Shown here in pieces: positions 16,946 through 25,708 of a stretch of DNA of 64,000 bases (its first letter is position 1; each line of letters starts with the position of its first letter). The position numbers and the translations under genes are program-made. This stretch comes from Xanthomarina maritima (GTDB lineage: Bacteria > Bacteroidota > Bacteroidia > Flavobacteriales > Flavobacteriaceae). The stretch spans positions 62,001 to 126,000 of the forward strand of contig NZ_VSFC01000052.1 in NCBI RefSeq assembly GCF_008084905.1, written 5' to 3'. The notes under the pieces are model-generated. The model did no database searches and was not told the DNA's origin. It was given only the letters and a program-made list of their open reading frames with translations.

Positions 16946-17476
16946 TTATTCTTCTAAATATAAATCTATAAGTCCTTCGGGTGTATCAACAAATACAGTC
17001 TTGTTAGGTTTATCAATTTTTTTTATAAAATGGTCATTCATTGGAATTAAAATTTCAATGCCATCTTTATCAATTTCAAAAAGAGCTTGAGCTGTAGAGT
17101 CGTTAATAGCTTTAATAATACCTATACTTCCATGATGCAAATCCTCTACTTTAAATCCAATAACTTCATGGAAATAAAATTTATCTCCTTCTAATTTTGG
17201 TAAGAATTCAAGGGGTAAATATAAATCACATTTTAGAAGGGCATCAGCATCAGCTTCAATATCTATGTCTTCAAACTTTATTCTAAGAAGTTCGGATTTA
17301 TGCAATTGTGAATTTTCAATAAAAAAAGGAACTAAATTACCCCTAAGATCAATAAACACAGAATCTAGACCATCGTAAATATCTGGCTCATCAGTATCTA
17401 ATTTTATAAGTAATTCGCCTTTAAAACTGTATTTTTTAACAATTTTACCAAGATAAAAACAGTCTTTTTTTCGCAT
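16946..17476 (-). CDS. rimM: 16S rRNA processing protein RimM
   Basis: A 176-aa ribosome maturation factor for the 30S head. The N-terminal RimM barrel reads CFYLGKIVKKYSFKGELLIKL; the C-terminal PRC-like barrel contains FYFHEVIGFKVED, ILIPMNDHFIKKID and the closing VDTPEGLIDLYLEE. It lies behind rpsP, as in most bacteria; RimM binds ribosomal protein S19 during assembly. Confidence 0.96.
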   Translation of the reverse strand: MRKKDCFYLGKIVKKYSFKGELLIKLDTDEPDIYDGLDSVFIDLRGNLVPFFIENSQLHKSELLRIKFEDIDIEADADALLKCDLYLPLEFLPKLEGDKFYFHEVIGFKVEDLHHGSIGIIKAINDSTAQALFEIDKDGIEILIPMNDHFIKKIDKPNKTVFVDTPEGLIDLYLEE

Positions 17477-17501
17477 TGAAAATGTAATTTATTAAAACAA
17501 A

Positions 17502-17526
17502 AAACTCCGATAATTTATCGGAGTTT
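17502..17526 (-). terminator. Terminator/attenuator between rpsP and rimM
   Basis: Stem AAACTCCGAT / ATCGGAGTTT (plus one A-T pair) with a 3-nt loop, 23 bp beyond the rpsP stop and 26 bp before the rimM start. It probably lowers rimM-trmN expression relative to rpsP. Confidence 0.75.
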
Positions 17527-17548
17527 AAAAGTATAAAAAATAATTTTT

Positions 17549-18109
17549 TTATTCTTCTTCGTTTGAAGCTTCTTTTGCATTAGCAGCTTCTTCAGTTGTT
17601 TCTTCAACAACTTCTTCAGTAGTAGTTTCAGCTTCAACAGCTTCTTCGGTAGCATCTTCAACTGGAGCTGCTGCAGCAACACGTGCTTCATTTACTGCTT
17701 TTTCAGCTTCTAATGCTTTAGCTTTAGCATCTGCATCAGCTTTAGCTAAACCTTCTGCTTTTGCACCAACTTTACCAGCTTTTTCTTCTAACCAAGCAGT
17801 AAATTTAGCTTCTGCTTGCTCTTCAGTTAAAGCACCTTTTCTAACTCCACCAGCTAGGTGGTTTTTTAGTAAAGCACCTTTGTATGATAAAATTGCTTTA
17901 GCAGTATCAGTAGGTTGTGCACCATTCTGTAACCATTTAACAGCACTATCAACATCTAATTCGATAGTTGCTGGGTTTGTGTTTGGATTGTAAGCACCTA
18001 TTTTTTCTAAGTATTTACCATCTCTTTTTGATCTTGCATCTGCTGCAATAATCCAGTAATAAGGTTTACCTTTTTTACCGTGTCTTTGTAATCTAATTTT
18101 AACTGACAT
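17549..18109 (-). CDS. rpsP: 30S ribosomal protein S16 with long acidic tail
   Basis: A 186-aa S16. Residues 1-80 are the conserved ribosomal core (MSVKIRLQRHGKKGKPYYWI, YLEKIGAYNPN, WLQNGAQPTDTA). The remaining ~100 residues are an Ala/Glu-rich extension ending in a run of Glu and Thr with many alternating acidic residues. E. coli S16 is about 82 aa; such extensions are usual in Bacteroidota. First gene of the rpsP-rimM-trmN unit. Confidence 0.97.
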   Translation of the reverse strand: MSVKIRLQRHGKKGKPYYWIIAADARSKRDGKYLEKIGAYNPNTNPATIELDVDSAVKWLQNGAQPTDTAKAILSYKGALLKNHLAGGVRKGALTEEQAEAKFTAWLEEKAGKVGAKAEGLAKADADAKAKALEAEKAVNEARVAAAAPVEDATEEAVEAETTTEEVVEETTEEAANAKEASNEEE

Positions 18110-18155
18110 AAAAATTAATTAGTGAGGTTCGCGACCTCGATTATTAATAAGTGTG

Positions 18156-18184
18156 CAAAGATACTATATTTTTTTAATTTTCAA
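18156..18184 (-). promoter_or_regulatory. Promoter of rpsP with a leader hairpin
   Basis: Leftward -33 TTG (18182-18184), 18-bp spacer and exact -7 TATCTTTG (18156-18163). In the leader, GAGGT-TCGCG-ACCTC (18124-18138) can form a hairpin 15 nt ahead of the start codon, a possible site for autogenous control. Confidence 0.7.
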
Positions 18185-18256
18185 CTTTTTATCAAAAAAC
18201 TAATTGTTTATTTTTTTTGTCATATTTTTGAATTCTTATAAATATCAAAGTTGATT

Positions 18257-18940
18257 ATGAAAAAAATATTTGTATTTGCAATAACTATATTAACTGCTGT
18301 AAGTTGTAGCGATGATATAGAATTTAATTCCCCAGCCATGCAAGGCAAAAAAGATGGTAATAATTGGAAGGCACTTTCTTATTCTGCCGATATAGATTAT
18401 GGAGGTTTTATTATTGAAGGAGTTGATAATTTTGGAACCGTTCAATTAATAACTAGTAATGATGCACGTGGAACTTTTGAATTAGGAGAAGGAAGTACAA
18501 GTGAGGCAATCTTTATAGACGATCAAGGAGAAGTTTATTCAACAGCTTTCAATCCTGACCCAAGTATATCATTATATCCTGCTGATGGAGAAATTATTAT
18601 AGAAGATATTATAAATACAGATCCGAAAACTCTTAAAGGAACATTTTGGTTCAACGCTTATACTGTTGATGGTTTAAAAACCGTAAACTTTAGTAAAGGT
18701 ATAGTATATAAAGTACCATTATTAGGTGGCCTGGTCTCAGAAGGTAGTAGTTGTTTAGAAGTTACCCAAGCAGCAAATATTGCAGGACAAAATTTTGCTG
18801 CAACAGACCCAACAATGCCAGAATATACAGATCTTTGCAACGCTTATAAAAACGCTTTAATAGCTCAAATTGCAGCCTGTGGAGATACTTCAGGAGGGTT
18901 ACAAGCTATTATAGATTCGTTAGGAGATTGTATGCCATAA
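18257..18940 (+). CDS. DUF6252-family lipoprotein
   Basis: A 227-aa protein exported as a lipoprotein: MKKIFVFAITILTAVSC with the lipobox cysteine at residue 17, followed by SDD. The mature part matches the flavobacterial DUF6252 pattern (SPAMQGKKDGNNWKA, a beta-rich middle, and GTFWFNAYTVDG). C-terminal cysteines (SSCLEVTQA, DLCNAY, AACGD, GDCMP) may form disulfides in the periplasm or outside. No function known. A TTG two codons upstream is possible but the ATG fits the signal peptide. Confidence 0.8.
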   Translation: MKKIFVFAITILTAVSCSDDIEFNSPAMQGKKDGNNWKALSYSADIDYGGFIIEGVDNFGTVQLITSNDARGTFELGEGSTSEAIFIDDQGEVYSTAFNPDPSISLYPADGEIIIEDIINTDPKTLKGTFWFNAYTVDGLKTVNFSKGIVYKVPLLGGLVSEGSSCLEVTQAANIAGQNFAATDPTMPEYTDLCNAYKNALIAQIAACGDTSGGLQAIIDSLGDCMP

Positions 18941-18962
18941 TAAAAAGTATAATTAAATCTTA

Positions 18963-18989
18963 AAAAGCAACCAATGAGTTGCTTTTTTT
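18963..18989 (+). terminator. Terminator of the DUF6252 gene
   Basis: Stem AAAAGCAAC / GTTGCTTTT with a 6-nt loop, followed by a T run, 23 bp after the stop. Confidence 0.85.
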
Positions 18990-19030
18990 GTTAATGAATC
19001 TTAAAGTTTTTAAATTAACAACCATAATAC

Positions 19031-19059
19031 TTGACTTGAAGCTATCTATTCGTTATACT
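19031..19059 (+). promoter_or_regulatory. Sigma70-like promoter ahead of the four-helix-bundle gene
   Basis: TTGACT (19031-19036), 17-bp spacer, TATACT (19054-19059). This is the E. coli-like layout rather than the TTTG/TAnnTTTG layout seen elsewhere here. Just downstream is an inverted repeat AGATGTG-N8-CACATCT (19068-19089). A chance match cannot be excluded. Confidence 0.35.
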
Positions 19060-19125
19060 ATATATGCAGATGTGAAACAATACACATCTTTAAAGAAATT
19101 ATTGAAATTTAAAATGCAAAAGATT

Positions 19126-19575
19126 ATGAGTTATTCAGAAGAAATTTCAAAAAAGTTAAACGAACTATTAGTAAAAAATTATGATGCCGAAAAAGGCTAT
19201 ATTGATGCAATGAACAATGTGGAGAGTCCAAATTTAAAAATGTTTTTTAAACGTCGTGCTACAGAAAGAAGTCAATTTGCTAAAGAATTAAGAACTGAAA
19301 TTTTACAATATGGTGAAATACCTGAAAATTCTGGTAGTTTAAAAGGAACAATGCACAGAAATTGGATGAAATTAAAATCTACTTTTACTTCAAATAATGA
19401 AGAAGTTGTTTTAGAAGAAGCTATTAGAGGAGAGAAAGCAAGTCTTGAAGAATATAAAGATATTTTAAAAGAAAGTAATTTACCTCCAAGTATAGATTCG
19501 TTGCTGATTAAGCATAAAAATGCTATTCAAGCAGCCATAAATACAGAAAAAGTTCATGAAGAATTAGTTTCTTAA
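19126..19575 (+). CDS. PA2169-family four-helix-bundle protein (DUF2383)
   Basis: A 149-aa helical protein beginning MSYSEEISKKLNELLVKNYDAEKGY, typical of the ferritin-like PA2169/DUF2383 family. Conserved features include the KMFFKRRATERSQFAKELRTEI segment and GSLKGTMHRNWMKLK, then EAIRGEKASLEEYKDIL. The acidic/His residues that could bind metal are in helices 1, 2 and 4. Family members are stress- or stationary-phase-associated in several bacteria; activity is unknown. An ATG four codons upstream (19114) is an alternative start. Confidence 0.85.
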   Translation: MSYSEEISKKLNELLVKNYDAEKGYIDAMNNVESPNLKMFFKRRATERSQFAKELRTEILQYGEIPENSGSLKGTMHRNWMKLKSTFTSNNEEVVLEEAIRGEKASLEEYKDILKESNLPPSIDSLLIKHKNAIQAAINTEKVHEELVS

Positions 19576-19596
19576 TACGAATAATATTTAGATGTT

Positions 19597-19627
19597 AAAA
19601 TGCAACTCAAAAGAGCTGCATTTTTTG
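19597..19627 (+). terminator. Terminator of the PA2169-family gene
   Basis: AAATGCAACTC / GAGCTGCATTT stem with one mismatch, 4-nt loop, and a T-rich tail. Confidence 0.75.
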
Positions 19628-19645
19628 TTTATAACTGTTTATAAC
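19626..19645 (+). repeat. Tandem 10-bp repeat upstream of dnaE
   Basis: TGTTTATAAC occurs twice head-to-tail without a gap, 68 bp before the dnaE start. One repeat per helical turn suits cooperative binding by a regulator. It does not match the DnaA box. Confidence 0.4.
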
Positions 19646-19712
19646 TTCACTTTAAAAAAGCATTAATTATATGTAATTTTAACGTTCTTATTTTTTTGAA
19701 TAAAACTTCTTT

Positions 19713-22700
19713 ATGTACTTAATTTTCGATACAGAAACCACAGGTTTGCCTAAACGTTGGGATGCACCAATTACAGATACAGATAATTGGCCAAGATGTA
19801 TTCAGATAGCTTGGCAGCTGCATGATGAGATGGGAAGATGTATCGAACATCAAGATTATTTAATCCAACCCGAAGGGTTTAATATTCCTTATGATGCTGA
19901 GAAAATTCATGGGATTTCTACAGAATTAGCGCAAGAGCAAGGTGTGCCTTTGTTAGAGGTTTTAGAAAAGTTTAATGAAGCGTTAAGAAAAACCAAATTT
20001 GTAGTTGGGCAAAATGTTAAGTTTGATCTTAATATTATGGGAGCTGAATTTGTTCGAGAAGATGTCGTAAATCCACTTCAGGAATTACCAGTTTTGGATA
20101 CTTGTACTGAACATACGGCTGAACTTTGTCAACTTCCTGGTGGTCGCTATGGAAAATTCAAACTACCTACTTTAACAGAGCTACATCAATTTTTATTCAA
20201 CCAACCTTTTGCCGAAGCACATAATGCTACTGCAGATGTGGAAGCAACCACGCGTTGTTTTTTAGAATTAATAAGAAGAAAAGAATACACAAAAGAAGAG
20301 TTAAACGTCCAACCAGATTATTTTAAGAATTTTTCTGAAGCAAATCCGGAAGAAATTCAGCTTATAGGTTTAAAACATATTAACCTAAAACAAGAAAGTT
20401 CAAAAATTAATAAAAGATTGCAAAAGGAGCAATCTGATGATCTTTCAGAAGCTGAGATAAAAGAAAACATCTCAGAATTAGCTGAGATAGATTTTGTTCA
20501 TCTTCATAATCATTCTCAGTTTTCTGTATTACAATCAACAATCAGTATTCCTGACTTAGTGTCTGTTGCTGCAGATCAAAATATGCCAGCTGTTGCATTA
20601 ACAGATCATGCCAATATGATGGGAGCTTTTCATTTTGTGAAAGCTGTAACCCTTCATAATAAAAGTGTTCAAGCTAAAAATGCTAAATTAAAAGAAGAAG
20701 GGAAAGAAGCAAATATTCAAGAAATAAAACCCATTATTGGTTGCGAATTTTTTGTTTGTGAAGATCATTTAGATAAATCCAGAAAAGATAATGGGTATCA
20801 AATAGTGCTCCTTGCTAAAACTAAAAAAGGGTATCATAATTTAGCCAAACTATCATCTTATGCCTATACAGATGGATTTTATTATGTACCCAGAATCGAC
20901 AAAAAACTCATTCAGCAATACAAAGAAGATCTGATTGTATTGACTGGAAATCTTTATGGCGAAGTGCCAAGTAAGGTTTTAAATATTGGTGAGAACCAAG
21001 CTGAAGAAGCCTTGCTATGGTGGAAACAAGAGTTTGGAGAAGATTTATACATTGAATTGATGCGTCATAATCAAGAAGATGAAAATCGAGTAATCCCAGT
21101 GCTTATTGAGTTTTCTAAAAAGCATCGTGTCAAGCTTGTAGCAACAAATAATACCTATTATTGTAAAAAAGAAGATGCCAATGCACATGACATTTTACTA
21201 TGTGTAAAAGAAGGTGAAAAACAAGCTACTCCTATAGGTCGTGGTCGTGGTTATCGTTATGGTTTGCCAAATCAAGAATATTATTTTAAGTCTTCTAAAG
21301 AGATGAAAGACCTCTTTAAAGATTTACCTGAAGCTATTTCAAACACTCAAGAAGTAGTTGATAAAATTGAAAATTTTCAACTTGCTAGAGAAGTCTTATT
21401 GCCTGCGTTTGATATTCCAAACGAGTTTAAAAATGAAGAAGACACTATAGATGGAGGTAAACGTGGTGAAAATGCTTACTTACGTCATTTAACCTATGAA
21501 GGAGCCAAGAAAAGATATGCCGAACTTTCAGAAGAAATCACCGAAAGGTTAAATTTTGAGTTAGAGGTTATAGAAAACACAGGATATCCAGGATATTTTT
21601 TAATTGTTGAAGATTTTATTCGAGAAGCAAGAAAGATGGATGTATCTGTAGGTCCTGGTCGTGGTTCTGCTGCAGGTTCTGTTGTGGCCTATTGTCTTAA
21701 AATAACAAATATAGATCCACTAAAATACAATTTGCTTTTTGAGCGTTTTTTAAATCCAGATCGTATTAGCATGCCAGATATCGATATCGATTTTGACGAC
21801 GAAGGTAGAAGTCGTGTCATGGATTATGTTATTCAGAAATATGGAAGTAATCAAGTAGCGCAAATTATTACTTATGGAACTATGGCTGCCAAATCTTCCA
21901 TTCGAGATACTGCCAGAGTTTTAGATTTACCACTTTTTGATGCAGATAGAATAGCGAAGTTAATTCCAACCATGTCCAAATTACACAAAATTTTTGGTGC
22001 AGATGAAAAAAACCTCAAAAATATGTTTAGAGCTGAAGACTTAGAAAAAGTCAATCAACTTTTAAACATTTCCGAAGGCGAAGATCTGGAAGCAGAAACA
22101 GTAAATTTGGCTAGAACTCTGGAAGGATCTGTTAGAAATACAGGGATTCACGCTTGTGGTGTAATTATTACACCAGATGATATTACTAAGTTTGTTCCAG
22201 TAGCAACTGCCAAAGATTCCGATTTGTATGTCACCCAATTCGACAACTCGGTTGTGGAAGATGCAGGTTTGTTAAAGATGGATTTTTTAGGCTTGAAAAC
22301 CTTGACTTTAATTAAAGACACGGTAAAAATTGTAAAAGCCAAACACAATATCACTCTCGATCCTGATACCTTTCCATTAGACGATGAAAAAACGTATGAG
22401 CTCTTTCAAAAAGGAGAAACTGTTGGAGTTTTTCAATATGAATCTCCTGGAATGCAGAAACACTTAAAAGAGCTAAAACCAACCGTTTTTGAGGATTTAA
22501 TTGCCATGAACGCCTTGTATCGTCCTGGACCAATGGAATACATACCAAGTTTTACCAGACGTAAACATGGCGACGAAGAGATTGATTACGACCTTCCTGC
22601 TATGGAAGAGTACCTTAAAGAAACTTATGGTATTACTGTGTATCAAGAGCAAGTAATGCTTTTGTCCCAAAAACTGGCAGGTTTTACGAAAGGTGAAGCA

Positions 22701-24098
22701 GATGTCCTCAGAAAGGCTATGGGTAAAAAACAAATAGCAGTTCTAGATAAAATGAAACCTCAATTTATTGAGCAAGCAGGAGCAAAAGGACATGATAAAG
22801 ACAAATTGGAAAAAATCTGGAAAGATTGGGAAGCTTTTGCTAGTTATGCCTTTAACAAATCACATTCTACTTGTTATGCATGGATTGCTTATCAGACAGC
22901 TTATTTAAAAGCGCATTATCCTGCAGAATATATGGCAGCTGTTTTATCAAATAACATGAATGATATAAAGCAAGTGACTTTCTTTATGGAAGAATGTAAA
23001 CGAATGAAATTAAATGTGCTTGGGCCAGATATTAATGAATCATATTATAAATTCTCTGTAAATAAAGATAATGCTGTTCGTTTTGGAATGGGAGCCATAA
23101 AAGGTGTTGGTCATGGAGCTGTAAAAACAATTGTTAAGAATAGAAAAGAAGATGGAAACTACAAATCCATTTTCGATTTTGCAAAACGAATTGATTTAAG
23201 AGCAGCCAATAAAAAGGCCTTTGAAAATTTAGCTTTAGCAGGAGGATTTGACTGTTTTAAAGAAACGCATAGAGCTCAATATTTTCAAGATGAAGGAGAT
23301 GGAATCACATTTCTGGAAAAAGCCATAAAATATGGCGCTAAACATCAAGAAAATGAAAACTCAGCACAAGTAAGTTTATTTGGCGAATCTAGCGATGTAC
23401 AGATAGCAGAACCATTAGTGCCACCTTGCGAAGAATGGGGAACTATGGAAAAATTAGCTCGAGAAAAAGAAGTAGTTGGTATTTATATTTCTGGTCATCC
23501 GTTAGACGATTTTAAAATAGAAATGAAAACATTCTGTAATGCCAATTTGGCATTATTGCAAGATTTAGAACCATTTATAAATAGGGAGTTAACTTTTGGT
23601 GGTGTTGTAACAGATGTACAGCATAGAGTAAGTAAACAAGGGAAAGGTTGGGCTTTATTTACAGTAGATGATTATACTGATAGTTTCGAATTTAGAATAT
23701 TTGGAGAAGAATATTTAAAGTTTAGGCATTTCTTATTAAAAAACTCTTTTGTTTATGTAAAACTATTTGTTCGAGAAGGTTGGATTAATAGAGAAACAGG
23801 TAAAAAAAGTGATCCTAGAATTCAGTTTAATAGCTTCCAGTTATTACATGATGTTATGGATACCTATGCGAAAAAACTATCTATTCAAATAAATATTTCG
23901 GATTTACAAGACATACGCATTACAAAACTCAAGGAGTTATTTAAAATACATAATGGAGAACATATGCTAAATTTTATTATCTATGATAATGAAGAACAAA
24001 TAAAACTCAATATGCCAAGTAGAAAACAAAAAGTAAAAATTTCTCAAGAGTTATTAGATGAGTTAGATTTGAATGATGTTTTTTATAAATTAAATTAG
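19713..24098 (+). CDS. dnaE: DNA polymerase III alpha subunit with fused N-terminal exonuclease
   Basis: A 1461-aa replicative polymerase. Residues 1-185 are a DEDDh 3'-5' exonuclease like DnaQ: DTETTG at 6-11, VVGQNVKFDLNIMG, and HNATADVEAT near 170. A PHP domain starts near 262 (HLHNHSQFSVLQS). The polymerase core follows with GPGRGSAAGSVVAY and the catalytic aspartates in PDIDIDFDDEGR near 687, then the helix-hairpin-helix/beta-binding region and a C-terminal OB fold (about 1290-1345). Ordinary DnaE is about 1160 aa; the extra length is the proofreading domain, fused in the same chain, a known arrangement in Bacteroidota. Confidence 0.96.
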   Translation: MYLIFDTETTGLPKRWDAPITDTDNWPRCIQIAWQLHDEMGRCIEHQDYLIQPEGFNIPYDAEKIHGISTELAQEQGVPLLEVLEKFNEALRKTKFVVGQNVKFDLNIMGAEFVREDVVNPLQELPVLDTCTEHTAELCQLPGGRYGKFKLPTLTELHQFLFNQPFAEAHNATADVEATTRCFLELIRRKEYTKEELNVQPDYFKNFSEANPEEIQLIGLKHINLKQESSKINKRLQKEQSDDLSEAEIKENISELAEIDFVHLHNHSQFSVLQSTISIPDLVSVAADQNMPAVALTDHANMMGAFHFVKAVTLHNKSVQAKNAKLKEEGKEANIQEIKPIIGCEFFVCEDHLDKSRKDNGYQIVLLAKTKKGYHNLAKLSSYAYTDGFYYVPRIDKKLIQQYKEDLIVLTGNLYGEVPSKVLNIGENQAEEALLWWKQEFGEDLYIELMRHNQEDENRVIPVLIEFSKKHRVKLVATNNTYYCKKEDANAHDILLCVKEGEKQATPIGRGRGYRYGLPNQEYYFKSSKEMKDLFKDLPEAISNTQEVVDKIENFQLAREVLLPAFDIPNEFKNEEDTIDGGKRGENAYLRHLTYEGAKKRYAELSEEITERLNFELEVIENTGYPGYFLIVEDFIREARKMDVSVGPGRGSAAGSVVAYCLKITNIDPLKYNLLFERFLNPDRISMPDIDIDFDDEGRSRVMDYVIQKYGSNQVAQIITYGTMAAKSSIRDTARVLDLPLFDADRIAKLIPTMSKLHKIFGADEKNLKNMFRAEDLEKVNQLLNISEGEDLEAETVNLARTLEGSVRNTGIHACGVIITPDDITKFVPVATAKDSDLYVTQFDNSVVEDAGLLKMDFLGLKTLTLIKDTVKIVKAKHNITLDPDTFPLDDEKTYELFQKGETVGVFQYESPGMQKHLKELKPTVFEDLIAMNALYRPGPMEYIPSFTRRKHGDEEIDYDLPAMEEYLKETYGITVYQEQVMLLSQKLAGFTKGEADVLRKAMGKKQIAVLDKMKPQFIEQAGAKGHDKDKLEKIWKDWEAFASYAFNKSHSTCYAWIAYQTAYLKAHYPAEYMAAVLSNNMNDIKQVTFFMEECKRMKLNVLGPDINESYYKFSVNKDNAVRFGMGAIKGVGHGAVKTIVKNRKEDGNYKSIFDFAKRIDLRAANKKAFENLALAGGFDCFKETHRAQYFQDEGDGITFLEKAIKYGAKHQENENSAQVSLFGESSDVQIAEPLVPPCEEWGTMEKLAREKEVVGIYISGHPLDDFKIEMKTFCNANLALLQDLEPFINRELTFGGVVTDVQHRVSKQGKGWALFTVDDYTDSFEFRIFGEEYLKFRHFLLKNSFVYVKLFVREGWINRETGKKSDPRIQFNSFQLLHDVMDTYAKKLSIQINISDLQDIRITKLKELFKIHNGEHMLNFIIYDNEEQIKLNMPSRKQKVKISQELLDELDLNDVFYKLN

Positions 24099-24239
24099 AA
24101 TTCTTGAGATGTCAAGAAACATATATAAAGTGAAACAATGCATTCATAAACAAAACAAATTGTCAGGGTGTAAGCTTTGGCAGAATTTTTGACTAATATT
24201 GTATAATAATTAGAAGTAGAACTTATTAAATTATAAATT

Positions 24240-24557
24240 ATGGCATTAGAAATAACAGATGCAACGTTTGAAGAAACAGTATTAAAAAGTGATAAACCAG
24301 TAATGGTAGATTTTTGGGCAGCTTGGTGTGGTCCATGTAGAATGGTTGGCCCAATCATTGATGAAATAAGTACAGAATACGAAGGTAAAGCTGTTGTTGG
24401 GAAAGTAGATGTAGATGCAAACCAAGAATTTGCTGCAAAATATGGTGTACGTAACATACCAACAGTTTTAGTTTTTCAAAATGGAGAAGTGGTAGGTCGT
24501 CAAGTTGGTGTGGCACAAAAAAGTGCTTATACAGAAGCTATTGACTCACTTTTATAA
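24240..24557 (+). CDS. trxA: Thioredoxin
   Basis: A 105-aa thioredoxin with the redox motif WCGPCR (C30, C33) after VMVDFWAAW and the cis-proline loop RNIPTVLVF. It reduces disulfides in the cytoplasm. The 141-bp gap behind dnaE holds TTCTTGA-GATG-TCAAGAA (24101-24118), a 7-bp inverted repeat without a T run that could be an operator or a weak dnaE stop signal. Confidence 0.96.
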   Translation: MALEITDATFEETVLKSDKPVMVDFWAAWCGPCRMVGPIIDEISTEYEGKAVVGKVDVDANQEFAAKYGVRNIPTVLVFQNGEVVGRQVGVAQKSAYTEAIDSLL

Positions 24558-24580
24558 AATACTTTTTAAAAGAAAAGATA

Positions 24581-24608
24581 AAAGGTTTGCTTTAACGGCA
24601 AACCTTTT
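24581..24608 (+). terminator. Terminator of trxA
   Basis: Stem AAAGGTTTGC / GCAAACCTTT with a 7-nt loop and a T run. Confidence 0.9.
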
Positions 24609-24624
24609 TTAGTTTAGAGACTTC

Positions 24625-25554
24625 ATGGATATACAACAAGAACTTAATAAAACTGGAGGATTTAAAAACTTAGACTTACTTGCTAAGCAAGTAGTAGAAG
24701 GGTTTATTGCAGGTATGCATAAAAGTCCGTTTCATGGATTTTCAGCAGAATTTGCAGAACATAAAATCTATAATCAGGGAGAAAGTACCAAGCATATAGA
24801 TTGGAAACTGTATGCAAAAACAGATAAACTTTTTACCAAGCGTTATGAAGAGGAGACTAATTTACGATGTCATTTAATTATAGATAATAGTAGTTCGATG
24901 CATTTTCCTGAACTAAAATTATTTTCTATAGGAAATTTAAATAAAATAGCCTTTTCTGCTTTAGCTTCTGCCTCATTAATGCACATGTTGAAAAAGCAAA
25001 GAGATGCGGTAGGATTAAGTGTTTATAGTGACTCTTATGATTATTATTCACCTGAAAAAGGTAGTGAAAGACATCATCAAATGCTTTTACATCAATTAAG
25101 TGAGCTTGTACTTTCTAAACCTGAAAAAAAACAAACTAAAACATATACGTATCTTCATCAAATAGCTGAAAAAATTAAAAGACGTTCCCTAATTTTTTTC
25201 TTTACAGATATGTTACAAACATTTGTAGATCAAGATAAATTATTTGAAGCCTTAAGACATTTAAAACATAATAAGCATGAAGTAGTTTTGTTTCATGTGT
25301 TTGATAATGAAAAAGAAGTACTATTTGATTTTGATAATACACCAAAAAAATATGTAGATGTTGAAACAGGTGAGTATATAAATTTATATGCCGAAAACAT
25401 AAAGGATAATTATAAAAAATTAGTTAATGATTATTTTGAGACGATAAGGCTAAAATGTGGGCAATATAAAATAAAGTATGTTGAGGCAGATATTAATAAA
25501 AAATTTGATAATATACTCACAACGTACATGATAGAGAGACAAAGATTTCTGTAA
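24625..25554 (+). CDS. DUF58 domain protein (vWA-like)
   Basis: A 309-aa cytoplasmic protein of the DUF58 family. The family region is GFSAEFAEHKIYNQGESTKHIDWKLYA in parts, followed by a von Willebrand A-like fold with the MIDAS-type sequence IDNSSSMHF (D-x-S-x-S) and FFFTDMLQ. DUF58 proteins normally sit with MoxR ATPases and batA-like membrane proteins. Neither is adjacent here, so partner genes must be elsewhere. It starts just beyond the trxA terminator and ends 80 bp before tRNA-Asp. Confidence 0.9.
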   Translation: MDIQQELNKTGGFKNLDLLAKQVVEGFIAGMHKSPFHGFSAEFAEHKIYNQGESTKHIDWKLYAKTDKLFTKRYEEETNLRCHLIIDNSSSMHFPELKLFSIGNLNKIAFSALASASLMHMLKKQRDAVGLSVYSDSYDYYSPEKGSERHHQMLLHQLSELVLSKPEKKQTKTYTYLHQIAEKIKRRSLIFFFTDMLQTFVDQDKLFEALRHLKHNKHEVVLFHVFDNEKEVLFDFDNTPKKYVDVETGEYINLYAENIKDNYKKLVNDYFETIRLKCGQYKIKYVEADINKKFDNILTTYMIERQRFL

Positions 25555-25585
25555 TAAAAAAAAACTAAAAAAACTTTAAAAAAGG

Positions 25586-25616
25586 TTTGACTTATAAAAA
25601 AAGGCGCTTATATTTG
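25586..25616 (+). promoter_or_regulatory. Promoter of tRNA-Asp
   Basis: TTTG (25586-25589), 19-bp spacer, TATATTTG (25609-25616): a complete Bacteroidota consensus promoter 18 bp before the tRNA. Confidence 0.85.
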
Positions 25617-25634
25617 CATCCGCAATAAAGCAAC

Positions 25635-25708
25635 GGTCTGGTAGTTCAGTTGGTTAGAATGTCGCCCTGTCACGGCGAAGGTCGCGGGTTCGAGTCCCGT
25701 CCAGACCG
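25635..25708 (+). tRNA. tRNA-Asp (GTC)
   Basis: Complete cloverleaf of 74 nt: acceptor GGTCTGG/CCAGACC with discriminator G, D arm with GTTCAGTTGGTTAGA, anticodon stem TCGCC/GGCGA with loop CT-GTC-AC, and T arm GCGGGTTCGAGTCCCGT. No encoded CCA. Its 3' end is the insertion site of the integrative element. Confidence 0.97.
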
